Shown piece after piece: positions 21,985-33,888 of a stretch of DNA of 64,000 nt. The notes under the pieces were generated by a model. The model was not told the origin of the DNA, did not search any database, and saw only the letters and a program-made list of their open reading frames with translations. Source of the stretch: Anagrus nilaparvatae (Eukaryota > Arthropoda > Insecta > Hymenoptera > Mymaridae); contig JAKSXM010000132.1 in assembly GCA_022575985.1 (NCBI GenBank), forward strand, positions 11,718,001-11,782,000, read 5' to 3'. Both the position numbers and the translations under genes were made by a program. Each line of letters starts with the position of its first letter. Position 1 is the first letter of the stretch.

Positions 21985-23450
21985 CTTTTCTTACTTCCCA
22001 AATTGACCGTAGAGGAAAATACTGGCCCGAATATGATACTTTAGGTAATAAAACTATTTTCTAAATAAAAAATTTTTACCTATAGGTTAATGCAGTGTAC
22101 CGATTTGCAAATGAAAATCGGTAAAAATCAGAAAAAAGGTTTTAAAAATGTTTTAGAAAGCTTTTAGAAACCTTGATAAAAACTTGTTACTATTAAAATG
22201 TTCTAAAAACTTGTTAGTACCAAAATATCTAAAAAAAACTGTAAATTATAACATATCTTATGATATTTGAACTTAATTCAAAATGTACAGTCGTCTACAG
22301 AGCTAATTTCCACGACAATTACAATTTGACAATTTTATTCATTGATTTAATGAAAAAATGAATATTTCTTATTTACGTAAAGAGGCAATAGAAAAATAGC
22401 TTTTGTAACTGGTACCTAAGAATAACCTACGGAAGCCGCATAGTATCATGGAGAATTAGAGAGAGGGTGGGTAAATAGTCGAGAGCCTTATTGAGAGACT
22501 TGTTGAACGAGTTGTAATACATTAGAAAATGAACTTTCTACGTTACCTTCTCACTTTCTACGTAAGGTTTTTGAGGTCGAGACAAACGAATTTAAGGGAG
22601 ACAATTTTCAATGTTTCATCCAGAAATATTTTCCGATTTTTCGAGATGGCGGACTTAAAAATATATGAAAATGACAAATTGCACGTTACTGATGGGTTTT
22701 TGAAGTTGAAGAAACGAATTTTAAAAGGAAAATTTTCCGCCATCTTGAAAACTCGGAAAATATTTTAGGTTGAAAAATTGAAAATTTTCCCTCTAAAATT
22801 CGTTTTAATATTTTTTATGACCATTATCTTGAAAAATTGGAAAATATTTTAGGGTGAAAAATTGAAAATTTTCTTTTTAAAATTCGTTTTTCTCGACCTC
22901 AAAAACCCCGCGATAAAGTATGAAAGAATGTTCATTTTAATATTTTTTTATGTCCGCCATTTTGAAAAATCGGAAAATATTTTAGGGTGAAAAATTGAAA
23001 ATTTTCTCTTTGAAATTCATTTTCCTTGACCTCAAAAATCTTCCGGTAACGTAGAAAGTTCATTTTCTAATGTATTACAACTCGCCCAACAAATCTCTCA
23101 ACAAGTCTCTCAACAAGTCTCTCGACTATTTACCCACCCTCTAATTCTCCATGATACTATGCGGCTTCCGTAATAACCTCTTATTTTATAATTTACAGTT
23201 TCTTTTAGATGTTTTGTTACTAACAAGCCTTTAGAACATTTTAGCAGTAAACAGATTGTAGCAAGATTTCTAGAAGTTTTCTAAAACATTTTTAAAACAT
23301 TTTTCCTAATTTTTACCGATTTTTATTTGCAAATTGGCACACTACATTAAACTGTACGTAAAATTTTTTTTTTTTGAGATTAGTTTTATGACCTGAAGAA
23401 TCATAGTTGGGCCAGTATTTTTCTCTACTGTCAGTTTTGGAAATAAGAAA
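21985..23450. mobile_element. Palindromic element with GATGGCGGA core units
   Basis: Left arm segments (21990-22255 and 22395-22550) pair with the right arm (about 23040-23450). Examples are AGAAAATGAACTTTCTACGT (22525) with ACGTAGAAAGTTCATTTTCT (23045), and ATACTGGCCC with GGGCCAGTAT further out. A non-matching piece of about 140 bp sits in the left arm (22256-22395). The core 22550-23040 has repeated units with AGATGGCGGAC or CCGCCATCTTG, like the core of 51258-54196. Frames at 22529-22768 come from these repeats. Confidence 0.75.
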
Positions 23451-23465
23451 TATCCTAATGTTTAA

Positions 23466-23665
23466 AGACGGGGGGGGCGTACCTCAAGCATATAATTTTT
23501 GGGGGGGGGGGCTCAAATGACTTAGAATAATCCGGGTTTAGGGACTTAGAGTATATCAGGTTTAGGAACTTAAGAGGCTTGGAATAAGTTCGATAAAGGT
23601 TTCTCGAATAATAAGGATTTTAGGAGCTTAACATGAGTGCCAATCATTATAGCCTAGAATGCCCT
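23466..23665 (+). mobile_element. HINE family fragment, copy 5
   Basis: G-runs (GGGGGGGCGTACCTCAAG, then a run of G ending in CTCAAATGACTTAG) are followed by 22-24 bp units built on GGGTTTAGGGACTTAGA. This matches the G-tract plus minisatellite of the copies at 28694 and 55213. Neither the start motif nor the 3' hairpin is present, so the copy is truncated or decayed. Confidence 0.6.
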
Positions 23666-23744
23666 AGAGTATACTAATAGATAATTATTGCATTTTAAAG
23701 GTAAAAATATTTGAGAGTAATAAAAATATTAGTATTTTTTATCA

Positions 23745-24510
23745 GTATAACCATAAATTTTATTTTAATCCCTGTGTAAAGTTTTTACCATAATATGGGA
23801 ATCCGATTGATGTTTGATCATCATTTTTTTATCAACTTTTTTTGCTTTTCTTCATAAAATCATCATCTATGCCCCTTACAAGCCCGTAGCAAGTGAAAAA
23901 TGGCCATTTTGTTAACATTTTATTTAAAAAAATATAAGTATTTTTTTATGAGCTTCATTGGCTTTGAATACGGAAAAAAAGTTTTAAAATATACTTTCAA
24001 GCACTGTTGTGTCTTTTGGAAATGATTTTAAAACTATTTTTTGAAAAATATTGCCAACAGAAATGAAACTAAGGTTTTGCTCTATTCACTCCCGTTACTC
24101 AAAAATATTTTTTTATGAGCATTTTTGGCCTTGAATACTGAAAAAAAAGTTTTAAGATATACTTTCAAGCACTGTTCTGTATTCTGGGAATGATTTTGGA
24201 GCTATTTTTAAATAAATGTTTGAAATAAATTTGAATAATTGTTTTATTTTAATAATTTAAAAATTAAAAAATATAAACCTTAATTTTTTTATTTTTTATG
24301 GCCTACTCTTTGTGTGTTTTTTACGTTTGCTATAGTCTTTACAGGAGTATAAATTATGATTTTATACAATAAGAACAAGAAATAATTTTTTTTTAATGAT
24401 GATTTAACGTCAAGTAGATGGTCATATGTTGGCCAGTGTATGTCTCATCACCATAAATTATGACCATAATATGGTAAAAAATTTTCATAGGGATTAAATT
24501 AATTTTATAA
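23745..24510. mobile_element. Inverted-repeat element with an internal tandem duplication
   Basis: TTTTAATCCCTGTGTAAAG plus TTTTTACCATAATATGG at the left (23762-23807) pairs with CCATAATATGGTAAAAAATT plus TAGGGATTAAAT at the right (24463-24498). Inside, 23935-24060 is repeated at 24105-24225, both with TATACTTTCAAGCACTGTT. No protein. Confidence 0.65.
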
Positions 24511-24538
24511 CGAAATTGTAAAAAAAGTAATTATTCTG

Positions 24539-24565
24539 CGCGCGCAGAGCGCGCGGCTATTCTAG
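24539..24565 (+). mobile_element. Canonical Helitron 3' terminus
   Basis: A 7-bp GC stem (CGCGCGC AGA GCGCGCG, 24539-24555), six bases, then CTAG (24562-24565) followed by host T. A 3' hairpin shortly before CTRR, inserted ahead of T, is the defining Helitron end. The 5' end was not found, so element length is unknown. A second example is at 37035-37059. Confidence 0.7.
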
Positions 24566-25112
24566 TAAATATAATTTAAAAAAAATTTATATGTTTTTTT
24601 AAAATTATTTGAAGAATTTTCTGTTTACAATAATATACACTTTTTATTTTTTACTATTACGTGCAGTATCTTCTTTCAATGACGTAAATAAAAATTCAAA
24701 TATACATGAATAGTAATTTTTTTTTTGCTAAATAAACTGAAAAAAACTGACCTCGCTTACTGTTTACAAAGCATTTAAATTGAAAAATAAAAAGGAGCCA
24801 AAAAGAGAGTTTATATACTCTGCTCTCTTGAATACAAAAAATAAAGTAAAGTACTGTTAAAATATACGTTTTACATATATATGGACTAGCTATTTGATTA
24901 TATAAAAGTAGAAAATGAAAAATAAAAACATTATTTACATATACTTGTACATGCCACTTTTTTTTTTAATTTATAATTGATGCATTTGATGATATTTTTG
25001 TATTTGAATAAATTTTTTTTGAACAAATAATAATAATAATAAATAATTGAATCTTAAATGAATGAATGAAATATTTTGGAATGAAAAAAATGGGTATGTC
25101 GTGTTATTGTAG

Positions 25113-25205
25113 GTTACAAGGATTATCACCATTGATAGGACAGAAAGTGAACTTTGTGCCTGGAACAAATTTAAGATGTCGCGAAGACCCTAAACCAGAT
25201 GAAAG
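25113..25205 (+). other. Exon-like island of unknown identity
   Basis: A 93-bp stretch, clearly richer in G and C than its surroundings, is preceded by TATTGTAG (possible acceptor) and followed by GTTCGA (poor donor). Read in the open frame it gives LQGLSPLIGQKVNFVPG, then TNLRCREDPKPDER. I do not recognise the protein. It could be an exon of an unannotated gene or a piece of a TE; it ends 47 bp before a hAT-type MITE. Confidence 0.25.
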
Positions 25206-25251
25206 GTTCGATTTTTTTTTGAAAACAACAAAAGAACCTCTAATTATTTTT

Positions 25252-25592
25252 TGATTTTTGAGCACCATTCACTGGTCATAACTGTCGTTGTCCATCCAGG
25301 TCAATTATCAGAACCTTAAAATCTAGATTTTTGAAAACAGGCCCATAAATGAATTTTGCAGAAACAGTCAAATCCAAATTTGTAAAATTAGAATACATTA
25401 AAAAAATTCATTTTATGAATTATGAAACCTTGTATATCATGGTAAATTTATGCTTTTGACGTAACCGTTTTTCAATCCTTATAATTTTTATTATTCTGCA
25501 ACAAAAAATTCTTACACTTGATTTTTGGGATTCGGAAAACTGCCCCGGATAGAAAACGACAATTATGACCAGTGAATGGTGCCCTGATTTTT
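25252..25592. mobile_element. hAT-type MITE with 8-bp target duplication
   Basis: The 325-bp element (25260-25584) has approximately 30-bp terminal inverted repeats (GAGCACCATTCACTGGTCAT and its near-complement ending ATGGTGCCC). It is flanked by the direct repeat TGATTTTT (25252-25259 and 25585-25592). An 8-bp duplication is the hAT signature. It has no coding capacity. Confidence 0.8.
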
Positions 25593-26339
25593 TTGTAGAT
25601 AATTTTTTTAATGCATGATTTTTTATTTATTATAGCTTGCTTTTTGAATTTAAATAAACAAATGCATTTTTTTTAAGACTGATGAACTAGGATGATATAA
25701 AAGTTGTGTTTTTTTTTTATGTATTTAATAAATTTTATACTATAAAATTGTAAGATAAAAATTTTTATAAAATTAAAAAGTTTAATCTACAGAATGAAAT
25801 AAAATTTATATTTAGTATAACTTTTTTTCATTTCCTTTAAATGAGAAATATCCGTTAAAAAAAAAAAAAGAAAATTTTTTTAAATTTAAATAAAAGGAAA
25901 TTTAATTAAAATAGAAAATAAAATTTTCTTTTTTATTCTTGTGTAACTAAATTAGTTACGTAAAACTGTACTTAGAGAAAAGTTACATAAAAAGATTTTT
26001 ATATATAAAAATAAAAATCAATAAATTTATAACTGACGAATATTTAAATAGTAATAAATTACGTTTAAAAAATTTTTATTTGGTATTAAATTTTTTAATA
26101 GAAATAATTCATTTTTGTCAATAAAAATATATCAAATTTTCAAGACCTTTTTTTTTATTATGTATGCTACATGCAAGCTTTTTTTGAAAAAAAAATAGTT
26201 TGATGACTTACACGTGTCTTTTTAGGGTATAAATGTGTATGTATGAAAAATTGCAGGAATATATTTTTATGAGTTTATCGTTTGATATATCGTATGTATG
26301 AGAAGATATTCCCTTTTATTTACAAGAATTTTGTTGCTA

Positions 26340-27065
26340 CACTGAAAAAAAATTTGGTTGTTGCAACTAGAATTCTGGGTTTTCAGGCAGCCTGATTTTT
26401 GTTGGATGTTTTAAAAATTTTTATGTTATTTGAAACAAATCAAACCAATTAAAAGGACCCCAGGTCTTGTAATTTTTCACAGGAATTTTTTTTTATGTAT
26501 GTTAATGTATTCAAATATTTGTTAAAATGTTACTAAATTTTAATTTTGAAGAAGGATTTCGCACAAAGTATAAAAAATGAAGTTTTCATCAAATTGGCTA
26601 AATTTTGGATATAATGTAAATTTTATAATTCTGAACAAAAAGAGTGACGAAAGAAACATTGAAAATCCGTCCCTTTTTTTGCAATCTCGTTAATTTTTAC
26701 CGAAGAGACCAAAAGTTGTTTTTCAAAATCTTTGTTATTATGTATTTGCTTTTACCAGAATTCATCAACAACAAAAATTTTTTCTCGCCTTTATAGTACA
26801 CTCAATCTTCGTGATTACATTAAAAAAAAATCTACTTACGTGTTGCAGAATTCCGCTAGTAAGTATGGGAATTTTTTTCTTGCTCAAACGATTGCAAATT
26901 AACTAAAACGTAAAGAAAGTTAGAAATTTTTTTTTTGCTCATTTGCACGCAGTGATAGAATACGAATAAAATATTTTTAAAAAGAAAGAATTTTTTTTTA
27001 AATTTGTACATGTTTGAGCAAGAAAAAAAAATTCCGTTACCCACAAGAGGAATTTATTTTCAATG
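26340..27065. mobile_element. TA-flanked MITE (CACTGAAAA family)
   Basis: TA precedes CACTGAAAAAAAATT at the left and TTTTCAATG precedes TA at the right. Inside, GGAATTTTTTTCTTGCTCAA (26869) pairs with TTGAGCAAGAAAAAAAAATT (27013). The block CAAACGATTGCAAATTAACT matches the right end of the element at 59643-61010 as reverse complement, so both belong to one family. TA flanks suggest a Tc1/mariner-type target, by inference. Confidence 0.55.
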
Positions 27066-27403
27066 TACTAAATTAATCTTATACTCCAAAAAAATGCGAA
27101 GGGTTTGAAATCAACAAACGGGTTTAAAAAAGGACTACTGTAGGTTTTGTGTATCGCTAAATCTAAATTTTAGGCCCTAAGTAGTTAAAAAGTAGGGGAA
27201 CACCCTTAACCCATTCTTTGCAATATTTTGGAACTAATGATCAAATAAATGCCATATTTTAAGAGTTATTAACAAAACACTATGGGTTTATCTTAAAATG
27301 TATCAAAAGTGGAATGTTAGATATTTAAAGGGGGTGAAAACTATCCACAAAGTAAGAAAAAAGTAATAAAACACCATGTAAGTTTATTTTATTTATTTAT
27401 TTA

Positions 27404-27470
27404 CTAGCTGCATCCAGCTCGCTTTGCTCGCCCCGGGCTGCGCCCCCCTGGACCCCTGCGACTTTATTTT
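27404..27470 (-). mobile_element. Possible Helitron 3' end
   Basis: On the minus strand a GC-rich stretch (GGGGCGAGCAAAGCGAGCTG) runs into CAGCTAG followed by T. CTAG-T fits a Helitron end, but the hairpin is weak, so this is tentative. Confidence 0.35.
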
Positions 27471-28693
27471 TCCAAAAATATGTTGTTTTATGTTACTCAA
27501 TATTTTGTAAAATAACCTTTTTTTACCCGAAGTATTATCTAAAATTTACTGAATCATAAAAATTACGGGCATACGAATCGAGACTAATAATTAGTGATCG
27601 GCAATACAAAGCTTCATTACCCTTCCATAGGATCCACAAGCAGTCGTTGTTTCCCTCGACTATCCATTCTAGGGTTCTGCCTGATGATAATAGCTGTTCA
27701 AGTTTCTTTTAGTTACTATATTCAGTTACTACATCAGTGACTGATAAAAATTAGAAATATATATAATATTAGTCCTAAACTTTTATAATTTTCGAAAAAT
27801 GATTGTAACTTTTGACAGATCGAGCCGATTAACTTGAAAATTTAGGTCGATACGTGAAAAATATACCCGAACCGAATGAAATTCTTTTAGATACTAAAAT
27901 TATTCCTCGGTTTTTTTGTTTTTTTGGTTTTTTTTTTTAAATTTGATAAAAATTTTTTTCTTGAATATTCAGTTTTTTCAACATAAAAAATTTTTTCAAT
28001 CAAAACGAAACCTAGCCTATGTTTTGACCCGTAATTTTTGCCATCTTTTGCCGTAAACCCCGCGTCTTTAACTCTTATCGCGTTCTTATTTTTACCTTTA
28101 GGTAATATATTGAGCCCTCCCCAGGGGGTGAAAATGGATTAAAACTACCCCTTAAAATCGTAATTAACTTTTATTCCTCAATATTTTCGTTTTTTGTCAT
28201 ACGTAAAATTAACTTTTGCAGTACAAAAAATGTTCAGTATTTTTTAGCAAATAAAAGATGGGGGAGTAATAGGGGTGGGGAAAAAAATTTTTGGGTTAAA
28301 TTCTGGTAAGGCATTAACAAAGACAATAAGAAAAGATTCTGCAGAAAAAAATTGTGCTTAAATTCCCTTCTGCAAAAAATGAAAAATGAAATTTTTCGGT
28401 CACTCTTTCCATGGGTATAACTAAATTTTTAAGTTTAAATTTAGTATGCTATAAGAAGCTTTAGAGCTCCAAAGCTCTATTATATTATGATTGCTTCAAA
28501 ATGGGTAAACCTATCTTTAATAAACATTTTAACGCGTAACTTTATATTTTTGAGATCACTGATTACAAATCACACTGATGTCAAATTGTAAAACAATTGT
28601 ATGGGTTTTTTAACAAGAATTCAAAAAGGATCTTTATTTAATTTTAAAAATTGCCAAAATATTAATTAGATACCTGAGGACTATGTATAAAAC
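27471..28693. other. AT-rich intergenic DNA
   Basis: No gene or clear repeat boundary recognised. Confidence 0.4.
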
Positions 28694-29106
28694 TTATAAC
28701 CGGTTTGTGTAAACACAACCTAAATGCATGGAACATGTTTACTTCCAAATGAGGACTAGATATAATACAAATGTTACTCAACATTACAATACAATTTTCT
28801 ATTGTTGTAATTTGTAATTATCACCTTACTAGTTGTTAAGATTCTAAACCCAAACTATTTTGATTCGCTAAACCTGAATTATTATAAGTCCCTGAACCTG
28901 AATTATTCCAAGTCCCTAAATCGATATTATTCTAAGTCCATAAACCTGTATTATCCTAAATCCTTAAGCCCAAATTTTTCAAAGTCTTTTAAAAGTATTT
29001 TATATATTTAAATATACTTACCTAATTATTCTAAGTCTTATTTGACCCCCTCCCTTAATTTTCAAGTTCTGAAGTACCCCCTCCCTATAAACATGTTCCA
29101 TGTTAA
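28694..29106 (-). mobile_element. Helentron-like non-autonomous element (HINE), copy 3
   Basis: The minus-strand copy starts TTTTAACATGGAACATG (29106 end), then TTTATAGGGAGGGGGTAC, and contains a minisatellite of about 23-bp units (GACTTAGAATAAT-type, 28850-29040). The inverted start motif AAACATGTTCCATG follows and it ends at the hairpin block and CCGGTTATAAG (28694). The ends match copies 1 and 2, but the minisatellite differs. Confidence 0.7.
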
Positions 29107-31374
29107 AACTGATTCACAATTGTAATAGTTAAAAAACCAATAAAAAGTTTTTTCTGGGACTGCTCTATAACATTGGGATCATTAATTTTATTTATATGCA
29201 AATTTTAATAGTTTATTAAACGTTTTAGAGAAATCGAATTAATATAATATGTTATTGAAATACAAAATAAAAGTAAATAAAAATACCCTGGTAAAAATTT
29301 TAGCCGATATATACGACGCGGCTTAAAAGTTATAAAACAAATATTTATTAATTCAGTTTTACCTTAGTGTTATGACTAATAAAACAGTGATTGCTGTAAA
29401 AACTTTGGTCGTATTTTAGTTCCAAATCAAATCTTACTAAAGTTAAATTTTACGCGTATAATTTTGCATTACTGCAGAGAATTGAGATTCATTTTATTTT
29501 TTGATTGGTAAAAAAAATTTTTTTCTCGAAAATTGGTCGTAATAATCGCTAGCATTACGACTTTGCTTGAAGTAACTAAAATTTAACTGTAAAATTACTA
29601 AAGTTGAGTTTTTCAGTACAATGAAAGTTTCAAAAAAAATTTCGAAGCATCATTAAAAATTAAATTCTCGTAATTTTTATGAGAATTCGTTAATTCAAAT
29701 AAACTTTATTAATTAATGATGGATTATATAGCGACGAATACTGAACAAATTAATTGTATTTAAACAAATTATGTCTCTTTCTCTGTCGTACGAAAAAGAT
29801 TTGAATAGTCTCCCCTTTTTTTATTCTAACGTATCAGAATTACAAAAATATTTTCAAATTCTTAAATTAACAAAAATTAATTTTTTAAAAACGATTTGAT
29901 GTTAATTCGGATATTTTTGACTTAAAAAAGTCAGAAAAAAATTTGAGAAAAAAACCTCTCTCGGATCGAACCCAAAAAAAATACTTTATAAAAATACGAT
30001 AATAAAAAAACTTTATGAAATCTTATTTTAAAAGTCACAAAATTTTTACGATTAAAGTACATTTTTATTATCCATTAAACTTTTTAAGATCTATTTTTTA
30101 ATAACGCCTAAAACAAAGATAAAAGATTTTAAAAAATAGTTACAAACAATTAAAAATTTCAACCTTGACAAAAAGAAAAAAGAAGTAAACTCAAGTACTT
30201 TTTTGTATTTTACCTTTTTATTTTTATAAACACACACTAACTCACATTTATATAGATGTGCAGATATTAAATAAAAATTTTACAGAAAATTTTGAAACAA
30301 AGAATACTCTCATTAATTTTGCCTTCCTTTCATTAGTAGTTAAAATGTTTTCATTTTCAAAAAAAAATAAAAAAAAATGAAAAAAATCAGAATAATTACT
30401 TAACAGTTAAAAAAAAATTTTATTGTACAGCGTGTCAAATATAAGAAATAAAAAAGAAGAAAAAATTATATATGAGCTTTTTTGTGCTAAAACTACACTA
30501 TTCGACAATGTCGATCTTAAAAGTTTTAACGTTAGAAATTCTATCAAGCTAATTGGTTTAGAGGCTTAAAGTGATGCTCCAATTTTAAGAGAAATTCAGA
30601 AAACCACCTTTTCACAACTAAAAATCTTAAAATTCCTCAATTAAAATTTGCATAAAAAATACACATCGTAAGTCCATAAATTACAATTTTGTCTTAAAAA
30701 TCTTCATATAAAATTTTTTTTAAAAATTTGGCCCAAAGTTTTCTTCTCTTTTATAGTCAAAAGACAATTTTTTAAAGAATGCCAATTATTTTAACTTTCT
30801 CAATTCTGTATACACACATTTGAAAAAGTTTGTACCTAGTTTGACACACATATATACAAAAGTACTTAATGTTTATTATACATATTTATACACATAATAA
30901 TACACGAAGAAACGTACGTTAGTATATCATAAATTCTCTTTTTCTGTATTCTGTCTTTCGGCGAAAAATTCGCACAAGTTTATATATATATATTTAGTAA
31001 CACATAATATAATAGAGTACGTATTATATGATGATCGCGTGTTTTGAAATCATGAAAAATGTTGCGCGCGCAAATATTTTATATATAAAAAAGCTCTATT
31101 TTATTACACGTTTAAGTATTTTACATATATATATATCAAATTTATACCCGGTATTTTTTTTATTATCAACTAGTTTTTTTTCCTAAACACTAAACATTAA
31201 CACATACATATCATAATAAAAAAATAAATAAATTAATTAATTAATTAATTAAAGAGATTCAAGCAAACAAAGAAATACAAAAATATAAAATTCGAAAAGT
31301 AAAAATAAGCCTAAAAAATAATACGTATAAATACAGAAAATAAAAAAAAACGTGGGTTAAATTTTTGATAAAAA
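29107..31374. other. AT-rich DNA upstream of rdgA
   Basis: No gene or repeat boundary recognised. It has homopolymer runs and scattered AT-dinucleotide runs. Confidence 0.4.
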
Positions 31375-31480
31375 GCGCATGCCTGACCGATTCAGTTCTG
31401 TCGTCTTCTTTGTGGCAGTGATGATGATGATAGTGTAGTGGTTCAAGCGGTGCCCCAGAGAGCGGTACGGGATTTTATAT
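31375..31480 (+). promoter_or_regulatory. Candidate core promoter / 5' exon region of rdgA
   Basis: A GC-richer island in very AT-rich DNA, 1.1 kb before the rdgA start codon. It contains CGATTCAGTTCTG, where TCAGTT matches the insect initiator consensus TCAKTY with A at 31394. No DPE was found at the expected distance. (AT)n runs follow at 31499 and 31557. This is positional inference only. Confidence 0.25.
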
Positions 31481-32296
31481 AGGGTCAAAAACAGGAAGAT
31501 ATATATATATATATATAGAACAGAAAAATCATGTATGAGTGAAAAGAGAAAGGTAATATATATATATATATATATAATAATGAAAATATGGTAGAGGGAA
31601 AAATAAAAGAAAAACTTTTATAGAGTGAAAGAGAAATAATATTTTAACGGAGAGGGAATGCGCTGCTCTGTGTTTTTTTTTTCCCAAGTGTATAGGGTGA
31701 AAACTTAAGTTTCTGTCAGCAGTTTTAGTCTTCCTGCTTAACTATCAAGATATACATTACTATCGAACAAAAAAATAAAATGATTCGTCAATTTCTATAA
31801 TATGTTTTTATTTTCATGTTTTTTATTCCAATAAATAAAAATAAAATGTGTTTTTAAAATAATAAATTATTTTTTTGATCATTCAAGTGTGTTTTTTTTT
31901 TTTCTTCAAATATTTAAAATTTGGTTCATTGAACAAAAGGATATGATATATAAAATAGGATATCGTATATCTTATTTATTTTATCATGATAAAAGTAATT
32001 TGATCAGTCAATAGTAAATAAATAGTAAGTTAAAATCGAGGACCATAAATAAATATAAAAAAATATATATAAAATAAAAACACATATTATGCAAAAACGT
32101 GCTTTTATGAAGCTTTTAAACTTTTGATACAAACTGCTGACCACGTGAGTGGTTTTAAAATTAAATTACAGTTCTAGTTTCAAATTACATTCATCAAAAT
32201 TATACATCGAGTAAGTGAATTTCACCATCGATTAATTTATGTAGTTCATATGTGTGTTTACGTATGTGTTATGTGTCTATAGTAGATTGATTGGTT

Positions 32297-32331
<35 letters not shown>

Positions 32332-32611
32332 TAATATAATATATTTACATTGATATCAATCACGTGAAATGTGGGGCCAAAAGGGTACAAAAGATCCAAG
32401 CCAACCTTCGGTAGGCTGAGCTATAAACCATAAAAGCACTTAGGATGGCTTGTAAATCGTTTAACAATAACAAAAGGAACATCAGACAAAGCTTGCGATT
32501 GCTCAAGCGGCTATTGAGGATGAGGTTTGAACCTCCTTTATCCTCACCGCAAGTCGCTGAGCAAATTGGTGACAGCGGTGGGATTCAAAGTTCTAGATAG
32601 CTGTTTTAGAG

Positions 32612-33888
32612 ATGCAAAAACTGCGTTCGACTTTCAAACGTTCAAGAACACCTACCAGTGCCGACATGAAGTCACAGTCGAGCCTTGAGGTGCCAAAACA
32701 GGTACGCTCAGCTTCGTTTGATGAAATCAAATTAGAAGCCCAACGTCAGGAATCAAGAGCAAATTCTGAATTTAAATCTATCGCAAATATGGCCATGGCA
32801 ACTAGCGGAAGTCTCGGAGGTCCGTCAAGCCAGCAGCAACAAACAGGAGCGACTCTAAAGATACCTCAGTTCCACAGTGGTCAAAGATCAAAAAGTATTG
32901 ATGTGTGTGGAGAAAAAAGGGATCTTTTAGAACGTCCTGCATCCCAAGCTGGTAGCTCAGCTGGATCGTCAGTAAAGTCAAAAAGTGAAAGGGAAACACC
33001 AGTAATACAGGTATCAGGATGCTACCATTGTGCCTGTGTAGAAGAATACAAAATAATGCTTGAAAGTCTTATGGCTCAGAGTGATGACGAAGGTTCTGAT
33101 AGTGACAGAAGCTTTGATTGGGAAATAGATGACGACGATAACGATAATAATGATGAATCAGAAACCGAAGAACCACCGGATATTAGAGATAGTCAAGAAA
33201 GTTCATCGTATTACTTTGTCGTAGTATCTGAAGATGAAGGCAGTGAATGCTCCAAAAGAGAAGGTAGTCCGGAAATCAGGGTTAGCTTACACGTAGGCTC
33301 ATCAGAAAGAAACAGCTCTGATATCGAACCTGATTCTTCTGAAACTAGCGAACCTCAAGTTCCACCGGAGCGATATCAACGAGAACGGCGCCTTTCTAGA
33401 CAAGAAGCTCTCACGAGCTTTCCATCAGAACTTCCATCGATATTAAGCAGTATTTCTAAAGAGTCAGAAGGCTCCAAAGAATCCGAAGGTTCAAAAGATC
33501 AGGATGATGAATCATCTGAGCACCAAGTGGCAGAAACAGTTGAAGATGATGTAGAAGTTGAAATTGATGATGTCGATGAAGACGATGAAGACGTTGACGT
33601 TGACGAAGACTACGATGACGCAGAAAGTGACGAAAAAATAAACGAAAGTGGCCTTGTTGTTAGAGACATATTTTTAACGGTACCTGATTTAAAACGGGAT
33701 AGAGCAGCATCCGTAGATTCCTGCTTTAATAATAATAAAAATGGCAAAGTTGAAACTTGTTATTCTCTTCAAGTACCACAACAAAGCGTTAGATCTAAAA
33801 GTGTTGATATTGTCTTACCAACTGATGTACAGACAAGATATACTGCTTTGGTACCAGGAGCAATCGAGGATACTCGTATTTTCATAGG
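32612..33888 (+). CDS. rdgA: rdgA diacylglycerol kinase, N-terminal coding exon
   Basis: Start ATG 32612, with an in-frame TAG about 18 bases upstream; 425 codons plus 2 bases to the donor GG|GTAGGT at 33888/33889. The family phosphorylates diacylglycerol to phosphatidic acid, and in flies the rdgA product acts in photoreceptor phospholipid signalling. This exon holds the long, mostly disordered N-terminal region. The start, KLRSTFKRSRTPT and SSLEVPKQVRSASFDE, looks like insect rdgA N-termini as I recall them. Four R-x-x-S-x-D blocks occur at residues 32-37, 92-97, 364-369 and 394-399. Residues 136-150 (GCYHCACVEEYKIML) form a Cys-rich patch, and 157-183 and 311-342 are strongly acidic. Retaining the intron would end the protein one codon after the donor. 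Confidence 0.8.

Noticed and set aside
32480..32545. tRNA-like A and B boxes just upstream of the rdgA start (GCTCAAGCGG and GGTTTGAACC)
   Set aside because: The spacing is too short for a tRNA and the stems do not form; likely chance in the 5' UTR.
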